A stretch of 64,000 nucleotides of DNA, from assembly GCF_003934285.1 (NCBI RefSeq), contig NZ_RQWJ01000001.1, positions 1-64,000 on the forward strand. The letters run 5' to 3'. The translations under genes and the position numbers were made by a program. Shown here piece by piece: positions 56,528 through 64,000 of this stretch. The stretch is from Brevundimonas fluminis (lineage in GTDB: Bacteria; Pseudomonadota; Alphaproteobacteria; Caulobacterales; Caulobacteraceae). Every line of letters begins with the position of its first letter. Within the stretch, counting starts at the first letter, position 1. Under the pieces are notes generated by a model, which did no database searches, was not told the origin of the DNA, and was given only the letters and a program-made list of their open reading frames with translations.

Positions 56528-57613
56528 ATGCGCATCGTCCTGGCCACCGACGCCTGGGAGCCCCAGGTCAACGGCGTCGTCCGCACCCTGTCCCGCATCA
56601 CGGCCGAGTGCCGGGCGATGGGACATGAGGTGGAGGTGATCCAGCCGGGTCAGTTCAAGACCATGCCCATGCCGACCTATCCGGAGATCCGGCTGGCGCT
56701 GGGGGCTGAGGAAGAGATCCGCGAGCGGTTGCGCGCCTTCGAGCCCGAGGCGGTGCACATCGCCACCGAGGGGCCGATCGGCATCGCCACGCGGCGCATC
56801 TGCGTGGAGTGGAAGCTGCCCTTCACCACCAGTTATCACACCAAATTCCCGGAGTACGTCTCGGCCCGGTTCCCGGTGCCGGTGCAGCTCGGCTACGCCT
56901 ACATGAAGTGGTTCCACCGGCCCTCGGGGCGGCTGATGGTGGCCACGCCCACCCTGCGCGACGAGCTGACGGCGCATGGCTTCAAGAACGTCTCGCCGTG
57001 GACGCGCGGCGTGGACACCGAGCTGTTCAATCCCGATTTGGCTCCCATCTACGAGGAGCTGGGCGGCAAGGACTGGCCGCGCCCCTTCTTCCTCAACGTC
57101 GGCCGGGTGGCCGTCGAAAAGAACATCGAAGCCTTCCTCGAGCTGGACCTGCCCGGCACGAAGATCGTGGTCGGCGACGGACCGGCCCGCGCCGAGCTCG
57201 AGGCCAAGTACCCCAAGGCCATATTCCTCGGCTCGAAGTTCGGCGAGGAGCTGGCGCGCTGCTTCAGGGACGCCGACGTCTTCGTCTTCCCCAGCTGGAC
57301 CGACACCTTCGGCCTGGTGATCCTGGAGGCCATGGCCACCGGCACGCCGGTCGCCGCCTATCCGGCGCACGGCCCCATCGACATCATTCCGGGATCCGGC
57401 GCGGGCTTCATCGACGACGACCTGAAGACCGCCTGCCTGAAGTGCCTCGACATCGACCGCAAGGCCGTGCGCGCCTATGCCGAGAAGTTCAGCTGGCGCG
57501 CGTCGGCCGAGGAGTTCATCGCCAATCTGGAACCGTATCCCGAGCCGGAGCGGGGCCGCTTCTGGCGCCGCCTGCGCCGCATCACGCGGCTGCGGAAGAA
57601 AGCCGCGGCCTGA
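56528..57613 (+). CDS. Group 4 glycosyltransferase
   Basis: The ATG at 56528 gives a 361-residue GT-B enzyme: MRIVLATDAWEPQVNGVVRT at the N-terminus, FTTSYHTKFPEYV, FLNVGRVAVEKNIEAFL, VVGDGPARAELEAKY and the donor-binding E(x)7E in FPSWTDTFGLVILEAMATGT. It resembles GtfB/MgtA-like transferases such as glucuronosyl- or mannosyltransferases for glycolipids (diacylglycerol-linked sugars). The C-terminus is Arg-rich, which favours membrane association. It faces putA and converges with the phosphate-binding protein gene. Confidence 0.9.
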   Translation: MRIVLATDAWEPQVNGVVRTLSRITAECRAMGHEVEVIQPGQFKTMPMPTYPEIRLALGAEEEIRERLRAFEPEAVHIATEGPIGIATRRICVEWKLPFTTSYHTKFPEYVSARFPVPVQLGYAYMKWFHRPSGRLMVATPTLRDELTAHGFKNVSPWTRGVDTELFNPDLAPIYEELGGKDWPRPFFLNVGRVAVEKNIEAFLELDLPGTKIVVGDGPARAELEAKYPKAIFLGSKFGEELARCFRDADVFVFPSWTDTFGLVILEAMATGTPVAAYPAHGPIDIIPGSGAGFIDDDLKTACLKCLDIDRKAVRAYAEKFSWRASAEEFIANLEPYPEPERGRFWRRLRRITRLRKKAAA

Positions 57614-57620
57614 GCCGTCC

Positions 57621-58673
57621 CTATTCGGGGCGGGCCATCGGCGTGCGGGCGCGCACGGCCTCGCGCTGGGCCGCCAGTTCGGCCGCCGGCAGCGGCACCA
57701 GTCCGCGGTCCTGCAGATAGCCGCCGCGCCCGGACGCCGCATCGGACAGGAACTCGGTCATGAACAGGTCCAGCCCCGGCGTGACCCCGATGTGGGCGAT
57801 CTTCACATAGACGTACATCGACCGCGAGATCGGGTAGTCGCCCGAGGCGATGGTCTCGAAGTCGGGATAGACGCCGTTCACCGAGGCCGCCTTCACCGAG
57901 TCCGAGTTCTGCTCCAGGAAGGAGTAGCCGAACACGCCCAGCGAGCCCGGCGTTCGGGTCAGGGTCTGGACGATGGCGTTGTCGTTCTCGCCCGAGTCGA
58001 CCCACAGCCCGTCCTCGCGCAGGGTGTGGGCGCGGGTCTCGAAGGCGTCCTCGTCGCTTTCGGCCAGCGCCGCCATGGCCGGCACGGCCTCGGCCGACGG
58101 CGTCATGCCCAGCTCCAGCCAGCTGTCGCGCGTTCCCGAGGTCGGCGGGGGGCCGTAGGTCAGGATGCGCACGTCGGGCAGGCCAGGCCGCACCTGCGAC
58201 CAGTTTCCGTTCGGATTGGGCACGAAGCCCGATCCGCCCGGGATTTCCTTGGCCAGTCCAAGGAAGAAGTCCGAGCCCTCGAAGTGGAAATCCGCGCCCG
58301 ACCGTGCCGTCGCGATCACCAGGCCGTCGTAGCCAATCTTGATCTCGATGATGCCGGTGACGCCGTTCTTCGCGCACTCGTCGAACTCGGACGCCTTCAT
58401 GCGGCGCGAGGCGTTCGCCACGTCGGGGGTGGCGGGCCCCACCCCGGCGCAAAAGGCCTTGATCCCGCCGCCGGTTCCGAGGCTCTCGACCCGCGGCATG
58501 GCGAAGTCGTTGGCGCGCGAGAAGTTCTCGGCCACGCGGGTGGTGAACGGGAAGACGGTCGAGGAGCCCGCCGCCCAGATGCCCTCGCGCGATCCCCCGC
58601 CCCCGTCGCAGGCGGACAGGACGAGCGCGGTCAGGGCGACGACCGGGACGGTCAGGCGACGGACGGACTTCAC
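57621..58673 (-). CDS. PstS-like phosphate-binding lipoprotein
   Basis: The GTG at 58673, with GGAGA six bases upstream, gives 350 residues. A lipoprotein signal (LVLSAC, Cys22) leads to the phosphate-binding motifs AAGSSTVFPF (34-43), GTGGGIKAFCAGVG and PTSGTRDSW, which are PstS-type. It lies 32 bases after phnE, and no pstCAB genes follow. It may deliver phosphate or an analogue to PhnE, or act as a scavenger or sensor; this is inference. An ABC importer with two different binding proteins would be unusual. Confidence 0.85.
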   Translation of the reverse strand: MKSVRRLTVPVVALTALVLSACDGGGGSREGIWAAGSSTVFPFTTRVAENFSRANDFAMPRVESLGTGGGIKAFCAGVGPATPDVANASRRMKASEFDECAKNGVTGIIEIKIGYDGLVIATARSGADFHFEGSDFFLGLAKEIPGGSGFVPNPNGNWSQVRPGLPDVRILTYGPPPTSGTRDSWLELGMTPSAEAVPAMAALAESDEDAFETRAHTLREDGLWVDSGENDNAIVQTLTRTPGSLGVFGYSFLEQNSDSVKAASVNGVYPDFETIASGDYPISRSMYVYVKIAHIGVTPGLDLFMTEFLSDAASGRGGYLQDRGLVPLPAAELAAQREAVRARTPMARPE

Positions 58674-58705
58674 GGCGGTCTCCGGGCGGCGGCGAATCCG
58701 CCCGC

Positions 58706-59518
58706 TTAGAGCAGACGTTTGCGCATGGCTTGTGACAGCAGGTCGATCAGCGTCACGGCGATCACCACGATGATGACGATGGCCGACACGTCGCGGAAGG
58801 CGAAGGCGTTCATGCTCTCGAACAGCACCTGCCCGATGCCGCCCGCCCCGATCAGGCCGAGCACCGTGGCCGAGCGGCTGTTGGACTCGAACCGGTACAG
58901 GGCGAAGCTGGTCCAAAGCGGAGCCACCTGCGGGATGACGCCCCAGACGATCTCGTGCATCTTGGACGCGCCGGTGGCGCGCACGCCCTCGACCGGGCCC
59001 TTGTCGATCGACTCCACGGCTTCGGAGAACAGCTTCGCCAGCACTCCGGCGGTGTTCAGCGCGATCGCCAGAACGCCGGCCAAGGGTCCCAGTCCCACGG
59101 CCACGACGAACAGCAGGCCGATGACCAGATCCGGGATCGACCTGAGCATGTTCATGATCCAGCGCACAGGCTGGACCACCCAGACCGGCGCGATGTTGCG
59201 CGCCGCCGCCAGTCCCATCGGCACCCCGAGGAAGACTGCGAGGAACGTGCCCCACAGCGCGATCTGGACCGTCTCCCACATCTCCCCGACGAACAGCCGC
59301 CACTTGGAGAAGTCGGGACGAAGCAACTCGCCGATGAAGTTGTTGACGACGTCCGAACCGGCGAAAAGCCGGGGCAGATTGCCCAGATCGACGGCGTCGA
59401 AGCTGTAGATCAGCAGGGCGGCCACGCCGCCCCAGATCAGCACGTCCAGCGCCCACGCGCCCAGCGACTTGGTCGGCGGCGCCGGGACGGCGCCGGCCGG
59501 GGGGGCGGCGGTGGTCAA
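58706..59518 (-). CDS. phnE: Phosphonate-type ABC transporter permease
   Basis: This 270-residue inner-membrane permease has about six helices and the binding-protein-dependent transport signature EGVRATGASKMHEIVWGVIP (EAA loop). Helices include WALDVLIWGGVAALLIYSF and IQIALWGTFLAVFLGVPMGL-like sequence, and GLIGAGGIGQVLFESMNAF before the last helix is PhnE-type. Only one permease is encoded, so it should act as a homodimer. Its ATG overlaps the phnD stop (ATGA). Confidence 0.92.
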   Translation of the reverse strand: MTTAAPPAGAVPAPPTKSLGAWALDVLIWGGVAALLIYSFDAVDLGNLPRLFAGSDVVNNFIGELLRPDFSKWRLFVGEMWETVQIALWGTFLAVFLGVPMGLAAARNIAPVWVVQPVRWIMNMLRSIPDLVIGLLFVVAVGLGPLAGVLAIALNTAGVLAKLFSEAVESIDKGPVEGVRATGASKMHEIVWGVIPQVAPLWTSFALYRFESNSRSATVLGLIGAGGIGQVLFESMNAFAFRDVSAIVIIVVIAVTLIDLLSQAMRKRLL

Positions 59519-60525
59519 GGCTGGACCTCACGCTTGGCGCGCAGGGCGTTCAACTCGGCCTCGGCGGCGGTCACGCCGGCCGCGTCGTTGCGCGCCCGGG
59601 CCTCCTGCAGCTTCTGGTCGGCGACCAGTTCACGCACCGGGTCCAGATAGGCGTCGTCGGCGGCGCGGAACTGCGAATAGTTCAGGCCTTTCAGCACGGT
59701 CCTCTGACGCTCGGCCTCGGCGCCCTGGCCCTGGCCGTAGGTCAGGAAGAAGGTCCGCACCTTCTCCTTCACCGCCGGGTCCAGATCCTCGCGCACCAGG
59801 ATGCCGGACTCGGGGATCGGCGGCGACTTCCAGATCTCCTCGATCTGCGCCGCGATCTGCGGGTTCTGCCGCTCCAGGAAGACGGTGTTGACGGTGTTCG
59901 ACGTCGCCACCTGCAGCACGCCCGAGGCCACGCCGAAGGCGTTGGCCTGGTGGTTGGCGGCGCGCACGGTCTTGAAGCACTGCTGCGGATCGACGCCGCG
60001 CTCGTTGAACAGGAAGGTCATGGGCGCCAGGGTTCCCGAGGTCGACTGGGCGTCGCCGATCCCGAAGTCGTAACGCTTGCCGCACGCCAGCACGTCCTCC
60101 AGCGTGATGCCGGATCCGGCCTTCACGATAAGGGTCGACTGGTAGGAATCGCGGCCCTCGACGTCCACGGTGCGCGCGATGACCTCGGCGCCGGCGCGGT
60201 CGATCGCCTCGATCGCCGACTTGGCGGCGAACCACGCGACCTGCGTCTGGTTGCCTTCCATCGCCTTGACCAGAACCGTGTAGTTCGAGCCGAAGAACGG
60301 CTCGACCGGAATGCCGACGGCCTTTTCAAGGTCGTCCAGCAGCGGCTGCCACAGCGGGCCGGACGACGCCTGACCCTCGGCCGACAGGATGGAGAAGACC
60401 AGTTTCGACGGCGCGCCGCCGGACGCGGCGTCGTCGCCGCCGCCGCAGGCGGCGAGGGCGCCGGTCATGGGCAGGGCGACGCCCGCGGCCAGGATCGCCC
60501 GGCGCGAAAGGCTGAAGCGGCTCAT
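59515..60525 (-). CDS. phnD: Phosphonate/phosphate/phosphite-binding lipoprotein
   Basis: The ATG at 60525 gives 336 residues. An Arg pair (SRRAIL) and lipobox LAAC (Cys27) suggest a possibly Tat-exported lipoprotein. The binding fold has [51 protein letters not shown], the PhnD family ligand loop, and [15 protein letters not shown]. The C-terminus has an extra charged helix (about 300-336). Its start overlaps the phnC stop, so phnCDE is one tight operon. Confidence 0.92.
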   Translation of the reverse strand: MSRFSLSRRAILAAGVALPMTGALAACGGGDDAASGGAPSKLVFSILSAEGQASSGPLWQPLLDDLEKAVGIPVEPFFGSNYTVLVKAMEGNQTQVAWFAAKSAIEAIDRAGAEVIARTVDVEGRDSYQSTLIVKAGSGITLEDVLACGKRYDFGIGDAQSTSGTLAPMTFLFNERGVDPQQCFKTVRAANHQANAFGVASGVLQVATSNTVNTVFLERQNPQIAAQIEEIWKSPPIPESGILVREDLDPAVKEKVRTFFLTYGQGQGAEAERQRTVLKGLNYSQFRAADDAYLDPVRELVADQKLQEARARNDAAGVTAAEAELNALRAKREVQP

Positions 60526-61313
60526 TGCTTGGTCTCCCAGAAGGCGTCCTCGAACTCGGGGCCGTAGATGTCGACGAGGGTCCTGGTGTCCAGCCCGGTC
60601 GCGGGGCCGTCGTACACGACCTTGCCGGCTTTCAGCGCCACGACGCGCTCGCAATAGCGGATGGCGTAGTCGACCTGGTGCAGGGTGACGATGACGCCGA
60701 GACCGTCGCGTTTGTTCAGCTCGACCAACAGCTCCATCACCTTTCGGGCCGACACCGGATCCAGCGAGGCGACGGGCTCGTCGGCCAGGATCGCCTGGGC
60801 GCCCTGAACGATGGCGCGGGCGATCGCGCCGCGCTGCTGCTGGCCGCCCGACAGGGTGTTGGCGCGCTGGGCGGCGTAGTCGGCCACGCCCACCCGGTGC
60901 AGGGCCGCCATGGCCTTCTTCTTGTCGGCCCCCGGCCAGAGGCCCAGCGCGCCCTGCCAGCCGGGGATGCGCCCCAGCGCGCCCAGCATGACGTTGGAGA
61001 ACAGGCTCAGCCGGCCCACCAGATTGAACTGCTGGAAGATCATGCCCAGACGGGCGCGCGCCTTGCGCACCGACCCCGTCACCCGCCCGTCCTTCTGCAC
61101 CGTCTCGCCGAACACGGCGATCGTGCCGCCGGCGTCGATCGGCTGCAGGCCGGTGATCGAGCGCAGCAGGGTGGACTTGCCCGATCCGGACGGGCCGATC
61201 AGGGCGACCATCTCTCCCGGCGCGACCTCGAGGGACACGCCGTCCAGCGCCTTTCGGGCGCCGAAGGTCTTGGACACGTTCCGGACGGACGCGACGGCGG
61301 CGGATGTTGTCAT
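60522..61313 (-). CDS. phnC: Phosphonate-type ABC transporter ATPase
   Basis: The ATG at 61313 gives a 263-residue ATPase; an ATG at 61373 would add 20 residues with no family match. It has Walker [10 protein letters not shown] (40-48), the Q-loop [19 protein letters not shown], signature [15 protein letters not shown], Walker [13 protein letters not shown] and the switch His in VTLHQVDYA. The Q-loop region and length match PhnC. It powers the import of phosphonate, phosphite or phosphate through PhnE. First gene of phnCDE-pstS-like. Confidence 0.93.
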   Translation of the reverse strand: MTTSAAVASVRNVSKTFGARKALDGVSLEVAPGEMVALIGPSGSGKSTLLRSITGLQPIDAGGTIAVFGETVQKDGRVTGSVRKARARLGMIFQQFNLVGRLSLFSNVMLGALGRIPGWQGALGLWPGADKKKAMAALHRVGVADYAAQRANTLSGGQQQRGAIARAIVQGAQAILADEPVASLDPVSARKVMELLVELNKRDGLGVIVTLHQVDYAIRYCERVVALKAGKVVYDGPATGLDTRTLVDIYGPEFEDAFWETKQ

Positions 61314-61429
61314 GGACACGCTGGGACGTTGCTCAGGGGCGCGCCGCATGGCCCGAACGGGCCCGTGAGGCAAGTCTTAATGACATGTCCGGCGACGGCG
61401 CGGCAAGCTTGGCCCGCCGCGCCGCGACG

Positions 61430-64000
61430 TTATTGCGCCGCCGCCCGCCGCACCTCGACCGGCAGGCCCAGCCCCTCCAGCTGCGGCAGGACCACGTCGG
61501 CGTCGCCGACGATCACCCAGACGAAGCGCGAGCCGTCGATCGTGCCGCGCGCGGCCTGGTCGAGGCTCTCGACCGTCATCGCCGCATAGCGCGGGCCCAG
61601 CCGCTCCCAGTAGTCGTCGGGACGTCCGTACAGGGCGTTGCTGCGCAGGGCGCCCAGCACCGCCGCCGAAGTCTCGAACCCGCCCGGCAGCTGGCGCATG
61701 TTGCCGTTGACCGTCCGGCTCAACTCCGCCGACGTCACCCCCTTCGTGGTGACGAAGTCGGCGTAGTGCCGGATCAGCACGGCCACGGACTCGCCCGTGC
61801 GGTCGGCCTGCACCGGCGCGGTGATGATGTAGGGCGTCTGGTGCTCCAGCGGATTGACCCGGCCGTTCAGGCCATAGGACCAACCGCGCGTCTCGCGGAT
61901 GTCCTGGTTGATCCGCGACAGGAAGCCGTTCCCCAGCACCTCATTGGCGGCGTTCAGGGCCACCAGGTCGTCCCGGCCGGTCACCGGCAGGACGGCGCCG
62001 CCCAGAATCACCGATTGCGGCGACTGCGGCCGGTCGATCAGGATGATGCGCGGCTGGACCGTCGGCAGGGCGACCTCGAAGCTCTTCGTCCCGCGTGCCG
62101 CGGCAGGGGCGGACCAGGCGCCGAAGGCCGAGTCCAGCGCCGGCAACAGCTCGGCGAGAGGGCGATCCGAGACCACGAACAGCCGGGCGTTGTCCGGTCG
62201 GATCCAGGTCTGATGGAAGGCGACCAGATCGTCGCGGTCGATCGCCGCCACGGCCCCGGGATCCCCGGTGCCGCTGAAGGCGCGGCCGTAGGGGTGGGCC
62301 TCGCCGTACAGCACGACCGGCAGGGCGCGCATGCCGATGCCGTTGGGCTGGGTCATCTCGGCGGCGATGCCCGCCAGCTGCTGGGCACGCAAGCGCTCGA
62401 TCTCCGCCGGGGCGAAGGCCGGGTTCATGGTCACGTCGGCCATCAGGGTCAGGGCGGGCCACAGGTTGGCGCTGGGCGTGGTCAGGGTCACGACGGTGCG
62501 GTCCATGCCGGCGAAGGCGCCGATCTGGGCGCCCAGACGCTCCTGCGCCTCGGCCAGCTGGACGGAGTCGCGGCTCGTGGTGCCCTCGGTCAGCAGCTGC
62601 AGCATCAGGGCCTGCACCCCAAGGGAGTCCGCCGGATCGGCGGCGTGGCCGGCGTCGAACTCCATGGCCACGCGGGTGATCGGCGCGGCGACCGAGCGCG
62701 CGTAGACCACCTCGACGCCGTTCGACAGGCGGGCGCGCTCCACGTCCGGGAAATCCAGCCCCTTCGTCTCGCCGACCGGCGGCATGGGCTCGCGGGGCGT
62801 GATCGTCAGGGGCTCGACCGCCGCGGGGGGCGGACGGGTGGAGGCGGCCTCGACGTACGGCTCCCGCTCACCGGGATCGACGCGCACGGCGACGACGGGA
62901 CGCGACAGCCACGCGCCCATGGCCGACCGCACGGTGGCGGGGGTGACGGCGGCATAGGCCGCCATCTGGGTGCGGTAAAAGCCCGGATCGTCGGCGTAGA
63001 GCATGCCTTCGGCCAGAACCACGGCCTTGCCGCCGAAGCCGCCGGTCGGCTCCAGCGCCTGCATGCGCTGCGACAGCTCGCCGGTGACCACGCGCGCGAC
63101 CTCGTCTTCCGTCGGCCCGGAGGCGATGAAGTCCGCGATGATGGCGTCCAGCCGGCGCGAGACCGCGTCGACGTCCTGCCCCGGCTTCACGTCCACAGTG
63201 ACCTGGAACAGGCCGATGCGCTGGAACGACAGCACGCCGGCGCTGACCGAGACGGCGCTCTGGTCGCCGCGCACCAGTTCGTTGTCCAGACGCGAGCTGG
63301 CCAGGCCGCCCAGCACCGTGCCGGCGACGTCCAGATCGGCCGCCGACGCGTCGAGCATGCCGGGCACCACCCAGGCGCGGTACAGGCGGGTGTTCGAGAC
63401 GCGGTCCTTCAGCGTCAGGTCGATCCTCTCCGGGATGGTCGGCACGTCGGCTTCGGCGGGGTGGTTCTGGGGCCCGCGCGGGATGTGGCCGAAATAGCGC
63501 TCGACCAGCGGCCGGGCGGTCGCCACGTCGACGTCGCCGGCCAGCACCAGCACGGCGTTGTTCGGGCCGTACTTGTCGCGATGCCAGTCACGCAGGTCCT
63601 GCAGCGAGGCGGCGTCCAGATCGGCCATCGAGCCGATGGTGGAATGGCGATAGGGGTGGCCTGCCGGGAACAGGGCGTCCAGCATGGCGTAGAAGACCAG
63701 GCCGTACGGCTGGTTGTCGCCCTGACGCTTCTCGTTCTGGACGACGCCGCGCTGGTTATCCAGCCGCTCCTGGGTCAGCGAACCCAGCAGGTGACCCATG
63801 CGGTCGCTCTCCATGTAGAGCGCCTGCTCCAGCGCCGCCGTCGGCACCGTCTGGAAGAAGTTGGTGCGGTCGAACCAGGTCGTGCCGTTCCAGTCGGTGG
63901 CCCCCATGGCGCGCAGGGGCTCCATCAGACCGCCCGGCACGTTCTCGGTCGGATTGAACAGGCCGATGTGCTCGAACAGATGGGCGAAGCCCGTCTGCCC
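61430..64000 (-). CDS. M16 family metallopeptidase, 5' end beyond the window
   Basis: At least 857 residues are present, ending in QLEGLGLPVEVRRAAAQ at 61430; the N-terminus and any signal peptide lie beyond base 64000. The zinc motif GFAHLFEHI (HxxEH) is within the first 15 visible residues, followed about 75 residues on by the third ligand in VVQNEKRQGDN. Two peptidase repeats follow, the second degenerate (GVEVVYARSVAAPITRVAME, GTTSRDSVQLAEAQERLG). This is the pitrilysin/PqqL-like periplasmic protease type. It precedes phnC by 116 bases on the same strand. Confidence 0.92.
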   Translation of the reverse strand, partial: GQTGFAHLFEHIGLFNPTENVPGGLMEPLRAMGATDWNGTTWFDRTNFFQTVPTAALEQALYMESDRMGHLLGSLTQERLDNQRGVVQNEKRQGDNQPYGLVFYAMLDALFPAGHPYRHSTIGSMADLDAASLQDLRDWHRDKYGPNNAVLVLAGDVDVATARPLVERYFGHIPRGPQNHPAEADVPTIPERIDLTLKDRVSNTRLYRAWVVPGMLDASAADLDVAGTVLGGLASSRLDNELVRGDQSAVSVSAGVLSFQRIGLFQVTVDVKPGQDVDAVSRRLDAIIADFIASGPTEDEVARVVTGELSQRMQALEPTGGFGGKAVVLAEGMLYADDPGFYRTQMAAYAAVTPATVRSAMGAWLSRPVVAVRVDPGEREPYVEAASTRPPPAAVEPLTITPREPMPPVGETKGLDFPDVERARLSNGVEVVYARSVAAPITRVAMEFDAGHAADPADSLGVQALMLQLLTEGTTSRDSVQLAEAQERLGAQIGAFAGMDRTVVTLTTPSANLWPALTLMADVTMNPAFAPAEIERLRAQQLAGIAAEMTQPNGIGMRALPVVLYGEAHPYGRAFSGTGDPGAVAAIDRDDLVAFHQTWIRPDNARLFVVSDRPLAELLPALDSAFGAWSAPAAARGTKSFEVALPTVQPRIILIDRPQSPQSVILGGAVLPVTGRDDLVALNAANEVLGNGFLSRINQDIRETRGWSYGLNGRVNPLEHQTPYIITAPVQADRTGESVAVLIRHYADFVTTKGVTSAELSRTVNGNMRQLPGGFETSAAVLGALRSNALYGRPDDYWERLGPRYAAMTVESLDQAARGTIDGSRFVWVIVGDADVVLPQLEGLGLPVEVRRAAAQ

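Noticed and set aside
61376..61392. Pho-box-like ATGTCATTAAGACTTGCC upstream of phnC
   Set aside because: Only one half-site resembles CTGTCAT; the second half does not match, so PhoB control cannot be claimed from it.

Overview
The window is a 64 kb stretch of GC-rich chromosome from an alphaproteobacterium, most likely a member of the Caulobacteraceae such as Brevundimonas. That placement is inferred from the complete PhyR/NepR/EcfG general stress locus with its characteristic promoters, the ctpA-polysaccharide deacetylase-rppH and obg-nadD-rsfS-rlmH neighbourhoods, an F1 ATP synthase operon (atpHAGDC) separated from F0 with a short epsilon subunit, Caulobacter-type promoter elements, and no-spacer GTGA/ATGA gene overlaps. 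I see no rRNA, tRNA, CRISPR array, prophage or insertion sequence. Genes are densely packed; the longest gene-free gaps are about 230 bases.

Layout. 1-4.6 kb: sugar phosphate and glycolysis genes (end of glmM, a phosphomannomutase/phosphoglucomutase, gpmA) plus an FAD/NAD(P)-binding protein and a stand-alone RibD-type deaminase. 4.6-7.1 kb: two overlapping paralogous pentapeptide-repeat proteins. 7.1-7.8 kb: an Hsp20 chaperone behind a sigma-32-like promoter and a ROSE-type RNA thermometer. 7.8-10.6 kb: two exported predicted methyltransferase lipoproteins and an alpha/beta hydrolase. 10.6-13.2 kb: zinc homeostasis (zur and a divergent His-rich TonB receptor with a Zur box over its promoter). 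13.3-15.6 kb: a SapC family protein, a hot-dog protein and a medium-chain oxidoreductase. 15.7-19.5 kb: the general stress response locus phyR / nepR-ecfG-phyK plus an entericidin-like lipoprotein, with three matching sigma-EcfG promoters.

19.7-24.6 kb: a metabolite:H+ symporter with a succinate-semialdehyde dehydrogenase, then an Lrp regulator divergent from alanine dehydrogenase. 24.7-32.7 kb: housekeeping genes on the plus strand (obg, nadD, a CYTH protein, rsfS, rlmH, an EnvC-like factor, ctpA, divergent polysaccharide deacetylase, rppH). 32.7-38.4 kb: two small lipoproteins and the F1 ATP synthase operon on the minus strand. 38.6-43.4 kb: DUF808 and TerC membrane proteins and a pair of amidohydrolase-like proteins, one lacking its HxH metal motif. 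43.5-46.7 kb: a DUF167 protein, the electron transfer flavoprotein and a cobalamin adenosyltransferase. 46.9-53.3 kb: hemolysin III, PhaR, two glycosyltransferases, an HMG-CoA lyase-like enzyme and several small unknown proteins. 53.3-64 kb: bifunctional PutA, a group 4 glycosyltransferase, a phnCDE importer joined to a PstS-like protein, and an M16 protease cut by the window end.

Most of the window is ordinary core genome. The parts that deserve a second look are the ROSE thermometer, the EcfG promoter set, the exported methyltransferase pair, the pentapeptide pair with its conserved hinge, the PhnCDE/PstS-like hybrid operon, the degenerate amidohydrolase, and a structured stretch downstream of phyR. 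No clearly novel multi-gene defence or mobile system was found.
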